6,723 bases of DNA, from contig USNC01000075.1 of NCBI GenBank assembly GCA_900555915.1, forward strand, positions 1 to 6,723, written 5' to 3'. Shown here piece by piece: positions 1 to 6,723 of this stretch. Every line of letters starts with the position of its first letter. The stretch's first letter is position 1. The position numbers and the translations under genes are program-made. The stretch comes from an uncultured Porphyromonadaceae bacterium. Its GTDB lineage: Bacteria > Bacteroidota > Bacteroidia > Bacteroidales > Muribaculaceae. The notes beneath the pieces were generated by a model. The model was not told the origin of the DNA and ran no database searches. It saw only the letters and a program-made list of their open reading frames with translations.

Positions 1-47
1 GAGATCGCTCAGTGTCTCGTGGGCTCGGAGATGTGTATAAGAGACAG
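1..47 (+). other. Illumina Nextera i7-side adapter (artefact)
   Basis: This is library-preparation sequence, not genome. Positions 29-47 are the 19-bp Tn5 mosaic end AGATGTGTATAAGAGACAG. Positions 14-28 are the Nextera read-2 segment GTCTCGTGGGCTCGG. Positions 6-13 (CGCTCAGT) sit where the i7 index belongs, and 1-5 match the end of the P7 adapter. An open reading frame starting at 19 inside the adapter gives the well-known false N-terminus [10 protein letters not shown]. Genuine sequence begins at 48. Confidence 0.98.
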
Positions 48-1134
48 GTCCATATATAAGGAAAGCGCCTTCCGCGCCAACGAAGGAGAGGGAATGATGT
101 GGATATCGGGCCAAGACCTCAGGAATGTAAGCATATCAGGCACAGGACGCATCGACGGCAACGCCGTGGCCTTCATGGGAGCAGAACTTGACGATTCATT
201 CGAGCTTAAGCCTGTCAGCACGTTCGATCCCCGTCCGCACGTGCTGACCCTCACCGGATGCGAGAACGTACGCATCAGCGACGTGACGGTATCCAACTCC
301 GCCTACTGGACCATCCACCTCATCGGCTGCCACGATGTGGCCATCAGCGGCATCTCCCTGCTCAACAACCTCAAGGTGCGCAATGGCGACGGCATAGACA
401 TCGACCATTCGCACAAAGTGAGGATCTCAGACTGCTACATAGAAAGCGGCGACGACTGCATCTGCCTCAAAAACCGCAGGGAATTCGAAGAATACGGACC
501 TTGCTACGACATAACGGTGAGCAACTGCATCATGACCTCCCGCTCATGCGCCGTGAAGATAGGCTCGGAGAATATGGACAGGATCTCGGACGTGGTCTTC
601 GACAACTGCATCATACGCGACTCCAACCGAGGCATCGGCATCCAGAACCGCGACGAGGGAACGGTAGAGAACGTGGTCTTCTCCAACATCATACTTGACT
701 GCCACCTCTTCTCGGAGGTATGGTGGGGCCAGTCAGAGCCGATCTACATCACCTCATATCCGCGCGCCGTCGGCAACCACAAGGACGCAGGCTGGAGATT
801 TCCGAAAGGCGCCACGAAGGGAGCCTGCGGCGAAGTGCGCGACATACGCTTCATAAACATCTTCGCAAAATCGGAAAACGGGATCTTCATAGGGTGCGAC
901 ACTCCGGGCAAGATCAGCGACATACTGCTCGACAATGTCAGGATCGACCTTGTAGACGCGACTCCATATGAAAAAGGAGTGTACGACCGCCGGCCATGCG
1001 ACGGCGAGGGCTGGCTCCGGGGCAAGACCTACGGAATCTACAACGAGAATGCCCTCGATGTGAGAGTGCGCGACCTGGATGTGCGCCTTATCAGTTTTCC
1101 GAAAGAGAAATACGGAGGCGACAAGAACATGTGA
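48..1134 (+). CDS. GH28-like right-handed beta-helix glycoside hydrolase, 5' truncated
   Basis: This is the C-terminal ~361 residues of a protein resembling glycoside hydrolase family 28 (polygalacturonase/pectin hydrolase fold); the first complete codon is at 49. The N-terminus, including any signal peptide, is lost because the contig breaks into adapter. Short repeating strands of the type 'ENVRISDVTVSN', 'HKVRISDCYIES' and 'ENVVFSNIIL' indicate a parallel beta-helix. Family landmarks are NGDGIDID (from 382) and SGDDCICLK (from 445), which match the conserved Asp and Asp-Asp of GH28. The usual GHG histidine is replaced by SCA (544-552) and the RIK motif by GIQ (637-645), so substrate or mechanism may differ from classical polygalacturonases. 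The conserved-looking WWGQSEPIYIT and SENGIFI segments recall a Bacteroidetes GH28-like branch. The exact substrate cannot be read; pectin or rhamnogalacturonan is an inference. The stop lies 83 bases before the GH43 gene, in the same direction. Confidence 0.85.
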
Positions 1135-1174
1135 ACCGCCGTTGTCGCTTTTCCAAAATACCGACGTAAGCAAC

Positions 1175-1193
1175 TCCCGCTCGGAGAGCGGGA
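1175..1193 (+). other. Perfect 8-bp inverted repeat in the GH28-GH43 spacer
   Basis: TCCCGCTC (1175-1182) and GAGCGGGA (1186-1193) are exact reverse complements around a 3-base loop. A further pair, GTTGTC (1141-1146) and GACAAC (1192-1197), overlaps the right arm and could form an alternative pairing. No T-run follows, so this is not a standard intrinsic terminator. It could be an mRNA-stabilising or 5' leader hairpin for the GH43 gene, or have no function. No TAnnTTTG promoter element is visible in this 83-base spacer. Confidence 0.4.
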
Positions 1194-1217
1194 CAACCTA
1201 TAACTAAAACAACCATA

Positions 1218-3158
1218 ATGAATATACGATTTATTGCTTTTATAGCCGGGATGGGACTGCTTTCCATCAGCGCATCAACGGCGACTGCGGAGGCGCTTGC
1301 TCCGGCAGCCGACGCAGGATATCTCTTCACATACTTCACCGGCAACGACCCGCTCGACGAGAGCATCCACTTCGCATTGAGCCGCGACGGGCTGAACTTC
1401 AAGGCCCTCAACGACAACGCCCCGGTGATCGACTCCCGCCTGATAAGCGAGACAGGCGGAGTGCGCGACCCTCACATACTCCGCAGCGAGGACGGCAAGA
1501 CATTCTACATGGCGGTCACCGACATGACCTCCTGCAAGGGTTGGGACTCCAACCGCGGCCTGACGCTTCTGAAATCAGACGACCTCATCAACTGGACAGC
1601 CAGCCCCATCAACATACAGAAGCGCTACAAGGGTCATGACGACCTGAAGCGCGTCTGGGCACCACAGACCATCTACGACAAAGACGCCGGAAAATACATG
1701 GTCTACTTCTCGATGCAGCATGGCGACGGACCCGACATCATCTACTACGCCTATGCCAACGACGACTTCACCGACCTCACAGGGAAACCGAAACCACTCT
1801 TCATCCCGAAAAACAAACTCTCCTGCATCGACGGCGACATAGTATATAAAGACGGCCTCTACCACCTCTTCTACAAGACAGAAGGCAACGGCAACGGCAT
1901 CAAGAAGGCGACGACAAAGAAACTGACCTCGGGGAAATGGGAAGAATCGCCCGACTACAAGCAGCAGACCGACAAGGCAGTGGAAGGAGCCGGAACATTC
2001 AAGATCAACGGAAGCGACCGCTATATATTGATGTATGACGTCTACATGAACGGCGCCTACCAGTTTACCGAATCGACCGACCTCGACCATTTCAAGGAGA
2101 TCGACTCCCGGGTGAGCATGGATTTCCATCCGCGCCACGGCAGCGTTCTGCCCATAAGCGAAGAGGAATACACGCGCCTGGAGAAGGCCTTCCCGAGCAA
2201 CGACGTGAAGATAAGCAACCCCGTTCTGCCCGAATTCCACGCCGATCCGGAGATACTTCTGAGCGAGAAGACCGGCAGATACTACATCTACTCCACCACC
2301 GACGGAGTGCCCGGCTGGGGCGGCACACACTACACATGCTACAGTTCAGACAACCTTCGCGACTGGAAATACGAGGGAGTGGCACTCGACGCCTCCACCG
2401 AGTCGATACCCTGGGCCGACGGCAACCTGTGGGCCCCGGCGATCGAGGAAAAGAAGATCGACGGCAAATACAAATACTTCCTCTACTTCAGCGCCAAACC
2501 CAAAGACGGCGAGCGTAAGGTGATAGGGGTGGCAACGGCCGACACCCCCGCCGGCCCCTTCAAGGCGGAGCCGGCACCCATGATCACGAAGTCGCCCTCC
2601 GGCCGCGGACAGCAGATCGATGTGGACGTCTTCACCGACCCCGTCAGCGGCAAGAGTTACATCTACTGGGGCAACAGCCACATGGCCGGAGCCGAACTGA
2701 GCCCCGACATGAAGAGCCTGAAGGAAGAGACAATCACCGTGATGACCCCGCAGGGAGGAACGCTCGAGGACTGGCAATACCGCGAGGCGCCATACGTATT
2801 CTGGCGCGACGGCAAGTATTACTTCACATGGTCGGTCGACGACACCGGCGCCACAAACTACCATGTGGCTTACGGCACCTCCGACAATCCCCTCGGTCCG
2901 ATAGAGATCGCCGATCCCTGCATAGCTATGATCCAGAAACCATCTGCCAAAATGTACGGCACCGCCCACAACTCGGTGCTCCGCGTACCGGGCAAGGATG
3001 GGGAGGCCGACCGCTGGTATATGGTCTACCACCGCATCCATCCCGATTACATCAAGAAAGAGAACCGTCCGGGAATCCACCGCGAGGTTTGCATCTCGCC
3101 GATGAAGTTCAATCCTGACGGAAGCATCATGCAGGTGAACCCGGCGGTCAAGAATTGA
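1218..3158 (+). CDS. Secreted tandem GH43-GH43 glycoside hydrolase
   Basis: This 646-residue protein has a signal peptide (about residues 1-24, likely cleaved after TATA, no lipobox cysteine) and two five-bladed beta-propeller domains of the glycoside hydrolase 43 type. Domain 1 (about 35-325) shows candidate catalytic residues D84 (GVRDPH), D205 (CIDGD) and E256 (AVEGAG), with H307 in RHGSV. Domain 2 (about 334-640) shows D343 (HADPE), D468 (QIDVD) and E523 (REAPYVF), with H584 in GTAHNSV, the usual metal-site histidine. Both domains therefore look complete. GH43 enzymes mostly release arabinofuranose, xylose or galactose from plant polysaccharide side chains; the subfamilies and sugars cannot be assigned here. 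Residue roles are assigned by motif, not alignment. The ATG at 1218 follows an A-rich leader and opens directly into the signal peptide. The stop lies 34 bases before the phosphatase start, so the two are probably co-transcribed. Confidence 0.9.
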   Translation: MNIRFIAFIAGMGLLSISASTATAEALAPAADAGYLFTYFTGNDPLDESIHFALSRDGLNFKALNDNAPVIDSRLISETGGVRDPHILRSEDGKTFYMAVTDMTSCKGWDSNRGLTLLKSDDLINWTASPINIQKRYKGHDDLKRVWAPQTIYDKDAGKYMVYFSMQHGDGPDIIYYAYANDDFTDLTGKPKPLFIPKNKLSCIDGDIVYKDGLYHLFYKTEGNGNGIKKATTKKLTSGKWEESPDYKQQTDKAVEGAGTFKINGSDRYILMYDVYMNGAYQFTESTDLDHFKEIDSRVSMDFHPRHGSVLPISEEEYTRLEKAFPSNDVKISNPVLPEFHADPEILLSEKTGRYYIYSTTDGVPGWGGTHYTCYSSDNLRDWKYEGVALDASTESIPWADGNLWAPAIEEKKIDGKYKYFLYFSAKPKDGERKVIGVATADTPAGPFKAEPAPMITKSPSGRGQQIDVDVFTDPVSGKSYIYWGNSHMAGAELSPDMKSLKEETITVMTPQGGTLEDWQYREAPYVFWRDGKYYFTWSVDDTGATNYHVAYGTSDNPLGPIEIADPCIAMIQKPSAKMYGTAHNSVLRVPGKDGEADRWYMVYHRIHPDYIKKENRPGIHREVCISPMKFNPDGSIMQVNPAVKN

Positions 3159-3187
3159 AAATCGAAAATTGAGAATTGAGAATTTAG
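3153..3187 (+). repeat. Five imperfect 7-bp tandem repeats (AATTGAG type)
   Basis: The units are AATTGAA, AATCGAA, AATTGAG, AATTGAG and AATTTAG, read consecutively every seven bases from 3153. The first unit contains the last codon and the TGA stop of the GH43 gene (AAT TGA), and the array fills most of the 34-base spacer before the phosphatase. AT-rich arrays of this kind are, from memory, common between genes in Bacteroidetes. Any effect on translation of the next gene is unproven. Confidence 0.75.
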
Positions 3188-3192
3188 GAATC

Positions 3193-4431
3193 ATGAAAAG
3201 ATTTTTGATAAGCCTCAGTCTGCTGGCATGTGTGCTGTGTTGCATGGGCCTCAGCCCCGAGCAGGCCGGCGGCATCTATTATGCCTACGACGTAGATAAC
3301 GACACACTTCAGCCGGCACCGTCGGGATTCGAGCCCGTATACGTGTCGCACTACGGCAGGCACGGATCGCGCTGGCCTGTAAACCCGAAAATCTACAAGA
3401 TTACCGCCGACTTCTTCCAGGATCAGCAACAGGCCCAGAACCTGACAGCAGAAGGGAAAGCGGTGTGGAAACTGACCACCCTCTGCGCCGGGAACGCCGC
3501 CGGCCATCTCGGCGAACTGACACCGCTCGGCGAAAGACAGCACCGCGCCATCGCCCGCCGCATGGCCGAAAGGTTTCCCGAGCTATTCAAGGCAGGAGCG
3601 CGCGTGGAGGCACGCAGTAGCACAGAGCCCCGGTGCATCATGAGCATGGCCGCCTTCTGCGAGGCCCTCAAGGAGCGACACAGCGGCATCGACCTGCGGC
3701 GTCATGCCAGCCCGGGCGACATGGACTTCATCCACCACAAGACAGAAACCGCCACGCTGATGAACAGCGACGACGCCCCCTGGCGATGGGAATTTGACCA
3801 ATACCGCGACTCAGTGTCGCTATGTCCGGCGCTTGCCGGGCGACTTTTCAAGGAGGTGCCCGACACCACCGCCCTGCCGCTTTTCCTGCGCAGCCTTTAC
3901 GACATCGCCATCTCGGTGCAGGACATAGACGGACTCGAAGCCGACCTGCTCGGGATTTTCGCGCCCGAAGATCTGGAAAAGATATGGAAAGCCTCCAACT
4001 ACATACAGTATGTAGGCAACGCCCGCTCCCCGCTGAGCGGCCACAGCGGACCGGAATGCGTCAGACCGCTGCTTGAGGAAATCATCAGCCGGGCCGACGA
4101 AATGCTGCAGAGCGGAGAAGTATCTGTCGACCTGAGGTTTGGTCACGACACCGACCTTCTCCGGCTTGTGTCGCTTCTCAACCTTGACGGCTACGGCGTA
4201 GAGACAGAGGATATCGACGAAGCGGCCACCCTCTGGCCAAACTACCGGATAGCCCCCATGGGCGCGAATCTCCAGCTTATCTTCTACCGCAACAGCGCAG
4301 GCGACGTGCTCGTGGCACCCCGCCTAAACGAAAAGCCGGCCCGTCTGCCCGACATTACTGAAGCTGCACCCGGCTTCTACGCCTGGGAAGATTTCAAGGC
4401 CTCGGCTGGAGGTGTGGGAATGAAAAAATGA
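3193..4431 (+). CDS. Histidine-type acid phosphatase (branch 2), exported
   Basis: This 412-residue protein belongs to the branch-2 histidine phosphatase (histidine acid phosphatase) superfamily, which removes phosphate from sugar phosphates, phytate or other phosphomonoesters through a phospho-histidine intermediate. The signature RHGSRWP is at residues 56-62 (nucleophile H57), followed by GELTPLGERQH, by EARSSTEPR, which carries a further conserved arginine, and by the catalytic GHDTD near the C-terminus (H318, D319). The HD pair fits acid phosphatases and phytases better than the HAE of MINPP-type inositol phosphatases. The N-terminus (KRF, then ISLSLLACVLCC) is an export signal; LLAC could be a weak lipobox, but the following residues stay hydrophobic, so lipoprotein status is uncertain. 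ATG 3193 is chosen over the TTG at 3169 because it begins the signal peptide directly and the TTG lies inside a repeat. Substrate unknown; it is probably transcribed with the GH43 gene. Confidence 0.9.
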   Translation: MKRFLISLSLLACVLCCMGLSPEQAGGIYYAYDVDNDTLQPAPSGFEPVYVSHYGRHGSRWPVNPKIYKITADFFQDQQQAQNLTAEGKAVWKLTTLCAGNAAGHLGELTPLGERQHRAIARRMAERFPELFKAGARVEARSSTEPRCIMSMAAFCEALKERHSGIDLRRHASPGDMDFIHHKTETATLMNSDDAPWRWEFDQYRDSVSLCPALAGRLFKEVPDTTALPLFLRSLYDIAISVQDIDGLEADLLGIFAPEDLEKIWKASNYIQYVGNARSPLSGHSGPECVRPLLEEIISRADEMLQSGEVSVDLRFGHDTDLLRLVSLLNLDGYGVETEDIDEAATLWPNYRIAPMGANLQLIFYRNSAGDVLVAPRLNEKPARLPDITEAAPGFYAWEDFKASAGGVGMKK

Positions 4432-4437
4432 AAATTG

Positions 4438-4468
4438 TTGGCGGTTTGAGAAATTTTTAATAACTTTG
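4438..4468 (+). promoter_or_regulatory. Candidate Bacteroidetes-type promoter for pyrH
   Basis: TAACTTTG at 4461-4468 matches the Bacteroides -7 consensus TAnnTTTG exactly. A weak -33 element, TTGG at 4438-4441, lies 19 bases upstream, which is the usual spacing; the better TTTG at 4445-4448 is only 12 bases away. Transcription would start near 4474-4478 and leave a leader of about 55 bases before pyrH. This suggests pyrH is transcribed independently of the phosphatase. Confidence 0.6.
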
Positions 4469-4531
4469 TGGATAATCAGTTTTCCAAAGCGGAAGCAGAG
4501 ACATAAGAAATAACAGGAATATAAAAAAAGT

Positions 4532-5236
4532 ATGGAATACAAGAGAATACTGTTGAAACTGTCGGGCGAGTCACTGATGGGATCGCAAGGCTACGGCATA
4601 GACCGCGAGCGTCTTGAAGACTACGCGCGCCAGATAAAGGAAATAGCCGACGCGGGTGTTGAAATCGGAATAGTGATCGGCGGAGGCAATATCTTCCGCG
4701 GCCTGTCGGGCGCGTCGAAAGGATTCGACCGCGTGAAGGGCGACCAGATGGGAATGCTCGCCACGGTGATAAATTCGCTCGCCCTCTCCTCGGCACTCGA
4801 ATCGGCAGGCCAGCCGGCGCAGGTGCTCACCGCCATCAACATGTTTCCTATCGGCAAGCCCTACAGCAAGTGGGAGGCCATCGATGCCATGAAGCAGGGC
4901 AAAGTTGCGATCATGAGCTGCGGCACCGGCCAGCCCTTCTTCACCACCGACACCGGATCGGCACTTCGCGCCATCGAGATAGAAGCGGACGTGATGCTGA
5001 AAGGCACCCGCGTTGACGGCGTCTACACCGCAGATCCGGAAAAAGACCCGAAGGCCACCAAGTTTGACAAGATCACGTATGACGCAGTAATCTCAGCCGG
5101 CCTCAAAGTGATGGACCTTACGGCCACCGCACTCTGCAAGGAAAACAACATGCCGATCTATGTATTCAACATGGACAAGCCCGGCAACCTGAAGAAGATG
5201 ATGACGGGCGAAAATGTAGGAACTTTGGTTTATTGA
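4532..5236 (+). CDS. pyrH: UMP kinase
   Basis: PyrH phosphorylates UMP to UDP with ATP in cytoplasmic pyrimidine nucleotide synthesis; the bacterial enzyme is a hexamer of the amino-acid-kinase fold and is usually activated by GTP and inhibited by UTP. At 234 residues the length is typical. Visible motifs are KLSGE (9-13, phosphate binding), the glycine-rich GGGNIFRG (50-57), GDQMGMLAT (70-78, UMP site), GTGQPFFTTDT (131-141), VDGVYTADP (161-169, ATP site) and MDLTA (194-198). The residue before PFF is Gln, where many homologues have Asn, a mild change. The ATG at 4532 starts the conserved MEYKRILLKLSGES opening. Only a weak AGGA at 4515-4518, 13 bases away, resembles a ribosome binding site, in line with Bacteroidetes leaders. 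It is followed by frr, a very common bacterial pairing, here with an unusually repeat-rich 226-base spacer. Confidence 0.98.
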   Translation: MEYKRILLKLSGESLMGSQGYGIDRERLEDYARQIKEIADAGVEIGIVIGGGNIFRGLSGASKGFDRVKGDQMGMLATVINSLALSSALESAGQPAQVLTAINMFPIGKPYSKWEAIDAMKQGKVAIMSCGTGQPFFTTDTGSALRAIEIEADVMLKGTRVDGVYTADPEKDPKATKFDKITYDAVISAGLKVMDLTATALCKENNMPIYVFNMDKPGNLKKMMTGENVGTLVY

Positions 5237-5237
5237 C

Positions 5238-5279
5238 AATGCACAATGTTCAATGCATAATGCATAATGCATAATGCAT
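5238..5279 (+). repeat. Six 7-bp tandem repeats (AATGCAT type)
   Basis: Directly after the pyrH stop come AATGCAC, AATGTTC and then four perfect AATGCAT units (5252-5279). Each AATGCAT contains the palindrome ATGCAT, and the last unit lies within a 12-base perfect palindrome, ATAATGCATTAT (5271-5282). Two more AATGCAT units occur at 5345-5358, at the head of the second long repeat copy. The copy number of such an array could vary between strains or be miscounted by the assembler. Confidence 0.85.
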
Positions 5280-5316
5280 TATCACCTGCAAACGGGAGTT
5301 GACTCTGCAGCGACGA
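5265..5316 (+). repeat. 52-bp direct repeat, copy 1 (pyrH-frr spacer)
   Basis: This copy matches 5344-5395 at 51 of 52 positions; the only difference is T5280 versus A5359. The 36-base core (5281-5316) is identical in both copies. Within it, CTGCA (5286-5290) pairs with TGCAG (5306-5310) and GAG (5296-5298) with CTC (5303-5305) around a TTGA loop, leaving a five-base bulge, so a small hairpin is possible. The 5' part consists of AATGCAT units. I do not recognise the core; it may be a dispersed intergenic repeat. Confidence 0.88.
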
Positions 5317-5343
5317 TTCGGGACTGCCGGAATTTAGACCAAT

Positions 5344-5395
5344 TAATGCATAATGCATAATCACCTGCAAACGGGAGTTGACTCTGCAGCGACGA
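5344..5395 (+). repeat. 52-bp direct repeat, copy 2 (pyrH-frr spacer)
   Basis: Second copy of the repeat at 5265-5316, offset by 79 bases, with 27 bases of separate sequence (5317-5343) between the two. Weak similarity seems to continue past both copies (GATTCGGGACTGCCGG after copy 1, GATTGTTGGGACTAC after copy 2), so the duplicated unit may once have been longer. The copy ends 67 bases before the frr start and would lie in the frr leader, or in the pyrH-frr linker if the two are co-transcribed. Confidence 0.88.
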
Positions 5396-5462
5396 CGGAT
5401 TGTTGGGACTACGTTTCGGAGAACAACAGCGCCAATAAGAAAAAAAATAAATATTAATCAAA

Positions 5463-6020
5463 ATGGAAGTAAAGGAATATTTGGACAATGCGCAGGAGGC
5501 CATGGAACTCGCTGCCGACTATCTTGAAGAAACATTGGCCCGCGTACGCGCCGGCAAGGCCTCGGCCAAACTGCTCGACGGCATCCGCGTGGATTACTAC
5601 GGGAGCATGTCGCCCATCTCCAATGTAGCGAACGTATCGGTGCCCGACGCACGCACCATCGCCATCACTCCCTGGGAGAAATCCATGTTCCGGGTGATAG
5701 AGAAAGCCATCATCGACTCCGAGCTCGGCATCACCCCCGAGAACAACGGCGAAGTGATCCGCCTCACCATTCCGCCTCTGACCGAAGACCGCCGCAAGCA
5801 GCTGGTGAAGCAGTGCAAGGCAGAAGCCGAGAACGCCAAAGTCTCCGTACGCAACGCCCGCCGCGAAGCCATCGACGGCCTCAAGAAGGAAATCAAGCAG
5901 GGACTGAGCGAAGACATCGAAAAGGATGCCGAAGGCAACGTGCAGAAACTCCATGACAAATGGCTGAAAAAGATAGACGAGATCTTCGCAGCCAAGGAAA
6001 AGGAAATCCTCACAGTGTGA
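5463..6020 (+). CDS. frr: Ribosome recycling factor
   Basis: RRF works with EF-G in the cytoplasm to split the post-termination ribosome so that its subunits can be reused; it is essential in most bacteria. The 185-residue length is standard. The three-helix domain I is formed by the N-terminal helix (to about residue 29) and the C-terminal helices (from about 105), with the small domain II (about 30-104) between them. Recognisable segments are ARVRAGKAS (26-34), [11 protein letters not shown] (106-116) and [11 protein letters not shown] (127-137). The ATG at 5463 follows an A-rich stretch (AAGAAAAAAAATAAATATT, 5437-5455) rather than a Shine-Dalgarno sequence. It lies downstream of pyrH as in many bacteria. 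TACGTTTC at 5410-5417 is one base off the -7 consensus, but no -33 partner is visible, so read-through from pyrH is at least as likely. Confidence 0.98.
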   Translation: MEVKEYLDNAQEAMELAADYLEETLARVRAGKASAKLLDGIRVDYYGSMSPISNVANVSVPDARTIAITPWEKSMFRVIEKAIIDSELGITPENNGEVIRLTIPPLTEDRRKQLVKQCKAEAENAKVSVRNARREAIDGLKKEIKQGLSEDIEKDAEGNVQKLHDKWLKKIDEIFAAKEKEILTV

Positions 6021-6047
6021 CAGCAGTGTCGCATACGAAGCAAGACC

Positions 6048-6086
6048 AGGCCCCGCTTCAGACAGACATGAGGCGGGGCTTCCTTA
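6048..6086 (+). terminator. Probable intrinsic terminator after frr
   Basis: Positions 6048-6059 pair with 6070-6081 in a 12-bp stem whose core is GCCCCGC / GCGGGGC, with two G-U wobbles and a 10-base loop (6060-6069). A short T-containing tail (TTCCTTAT, 6080-6087) follows and is weaker than a true T-run. Placed 27 bases after the frr stop, it probably ends the pyrH-frr transcript. Confidence 0.75.
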
Positions 6087-6126
6087 TAAGACCCCATTTC
6101 ATAAAACCAAACTCCAACCAACCTGA

Positions 6127-6723
<597 letters not shown>

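Noticed and set aside
1575..2330. Long open frame on the - strand (251 codons) inside the GH43 gene
   Set aside because: It is a shadow frame of GC-rich coding sequence, with valine-rich, low-complexity translation and no recognisable domain. The + strand has clear GH43 motifs.
3169..3192. Alternative TTG start for the phosphatase, eight codons upstream
   Set aside because: It lies within the 7-bp repeat array and would place a polar stretch (MRIENLGI) before the signal peptide. The ATG at 3193 gives a normal export signal.
2346..3275. Long open frame on the - strand (309 codons) over the second GH43 domain
   Set aside because: It is antisense to a domain with an intact catalytic set, matches no family I recognise and would run across the repeat-containing spacer.
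4431..4457. AAAATT / AATTTT inverted repeat after the phosphatase as a terminator
   Set aside because: The stem is only six A-T pairs with a 15-base loop, too weak to call, and it overlaps the likely pyrH promoter.
4428..4460. Tiny 10-codon open frame (ATG to TAA) overlapping the phosphatase stop
   Set aside because: It is too short to support as a gene, has no ribosome binding signal and ends immediately before the -7 promoter element.
5238..5395. Possible CRISPR array between pyrH and frr
   Set aside because: There are only two long repeat copies with one 27-base interval, the 5' part is a heptamer tandem repeat, and no cas gene is nearby.

Overview
The window looks like a metagenomic or draft-genome contig from a gut-type member of the Bacteroidales. 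The evidence is a set of secreted carbohydrate-active enzymes of Bacteroidetes style (GH28, tandem GH43, LacZ-like GH2), AT-rich leaders without clear Shine-Dalgarno sequences in otherwise GC-rich DNA, and a match to the Bacteroidetes -7 promoter element (TAnnTTTG) upstream of pyrH. The GC-rich coding sequence would suit a group such as Muribaculaceae, but the family cannot be fixed from this window. Both ends (1-47 and 6676-6723) are Illumina Nextera adapter rather than genome, so genuine sequence runs from 48 to 6675.

All genes are on the + strand. In order they are: the 3' part of a GH28-like right-handed beta-helix enzyme (48-1134); a secreted protein with two GH43 beta-propeller domains (1218-3158); a secreted branch-2 histidine acid phosphatase (3193-4431); pyrH, UMP kinase (4532-5236); frr, ribosome recycling factor (5463-6020), followed by a probable terminator; and the 5' part of a LacZ-like GH2 enzyme (6130-6675). 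The spacers are short, the longest being 226 bases.

The first three genes probably form one transcription unit, or the tail of one, acting on pectin-like or arabinose/galactose-containing polysaccharides in the periplasm or at the cell surface; this is inferred from family membership and spacing. The pyrH-frr pair is a housekeeping block with its own likely promoter, and it separates the first sugar-degradation block from the GH2 gene. The GH2 gene follows the frr terminator and is probably transcribed separately.

The least explained DNA is in the spacers. Two of them carry imperfect 7-bp tandem repeats (AATTGAG-like before the phosphatase, AATGCAT-like after pyrH). The pyrH-frr spacer also holds a 52-bp direct repeat, 51/52 identical, with a possible hairpin in each copy. 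I see no CRISPR array, tRNA, rRNA, insertion sequence or defence system, and nothing that clearly amounts to an undescribed system.
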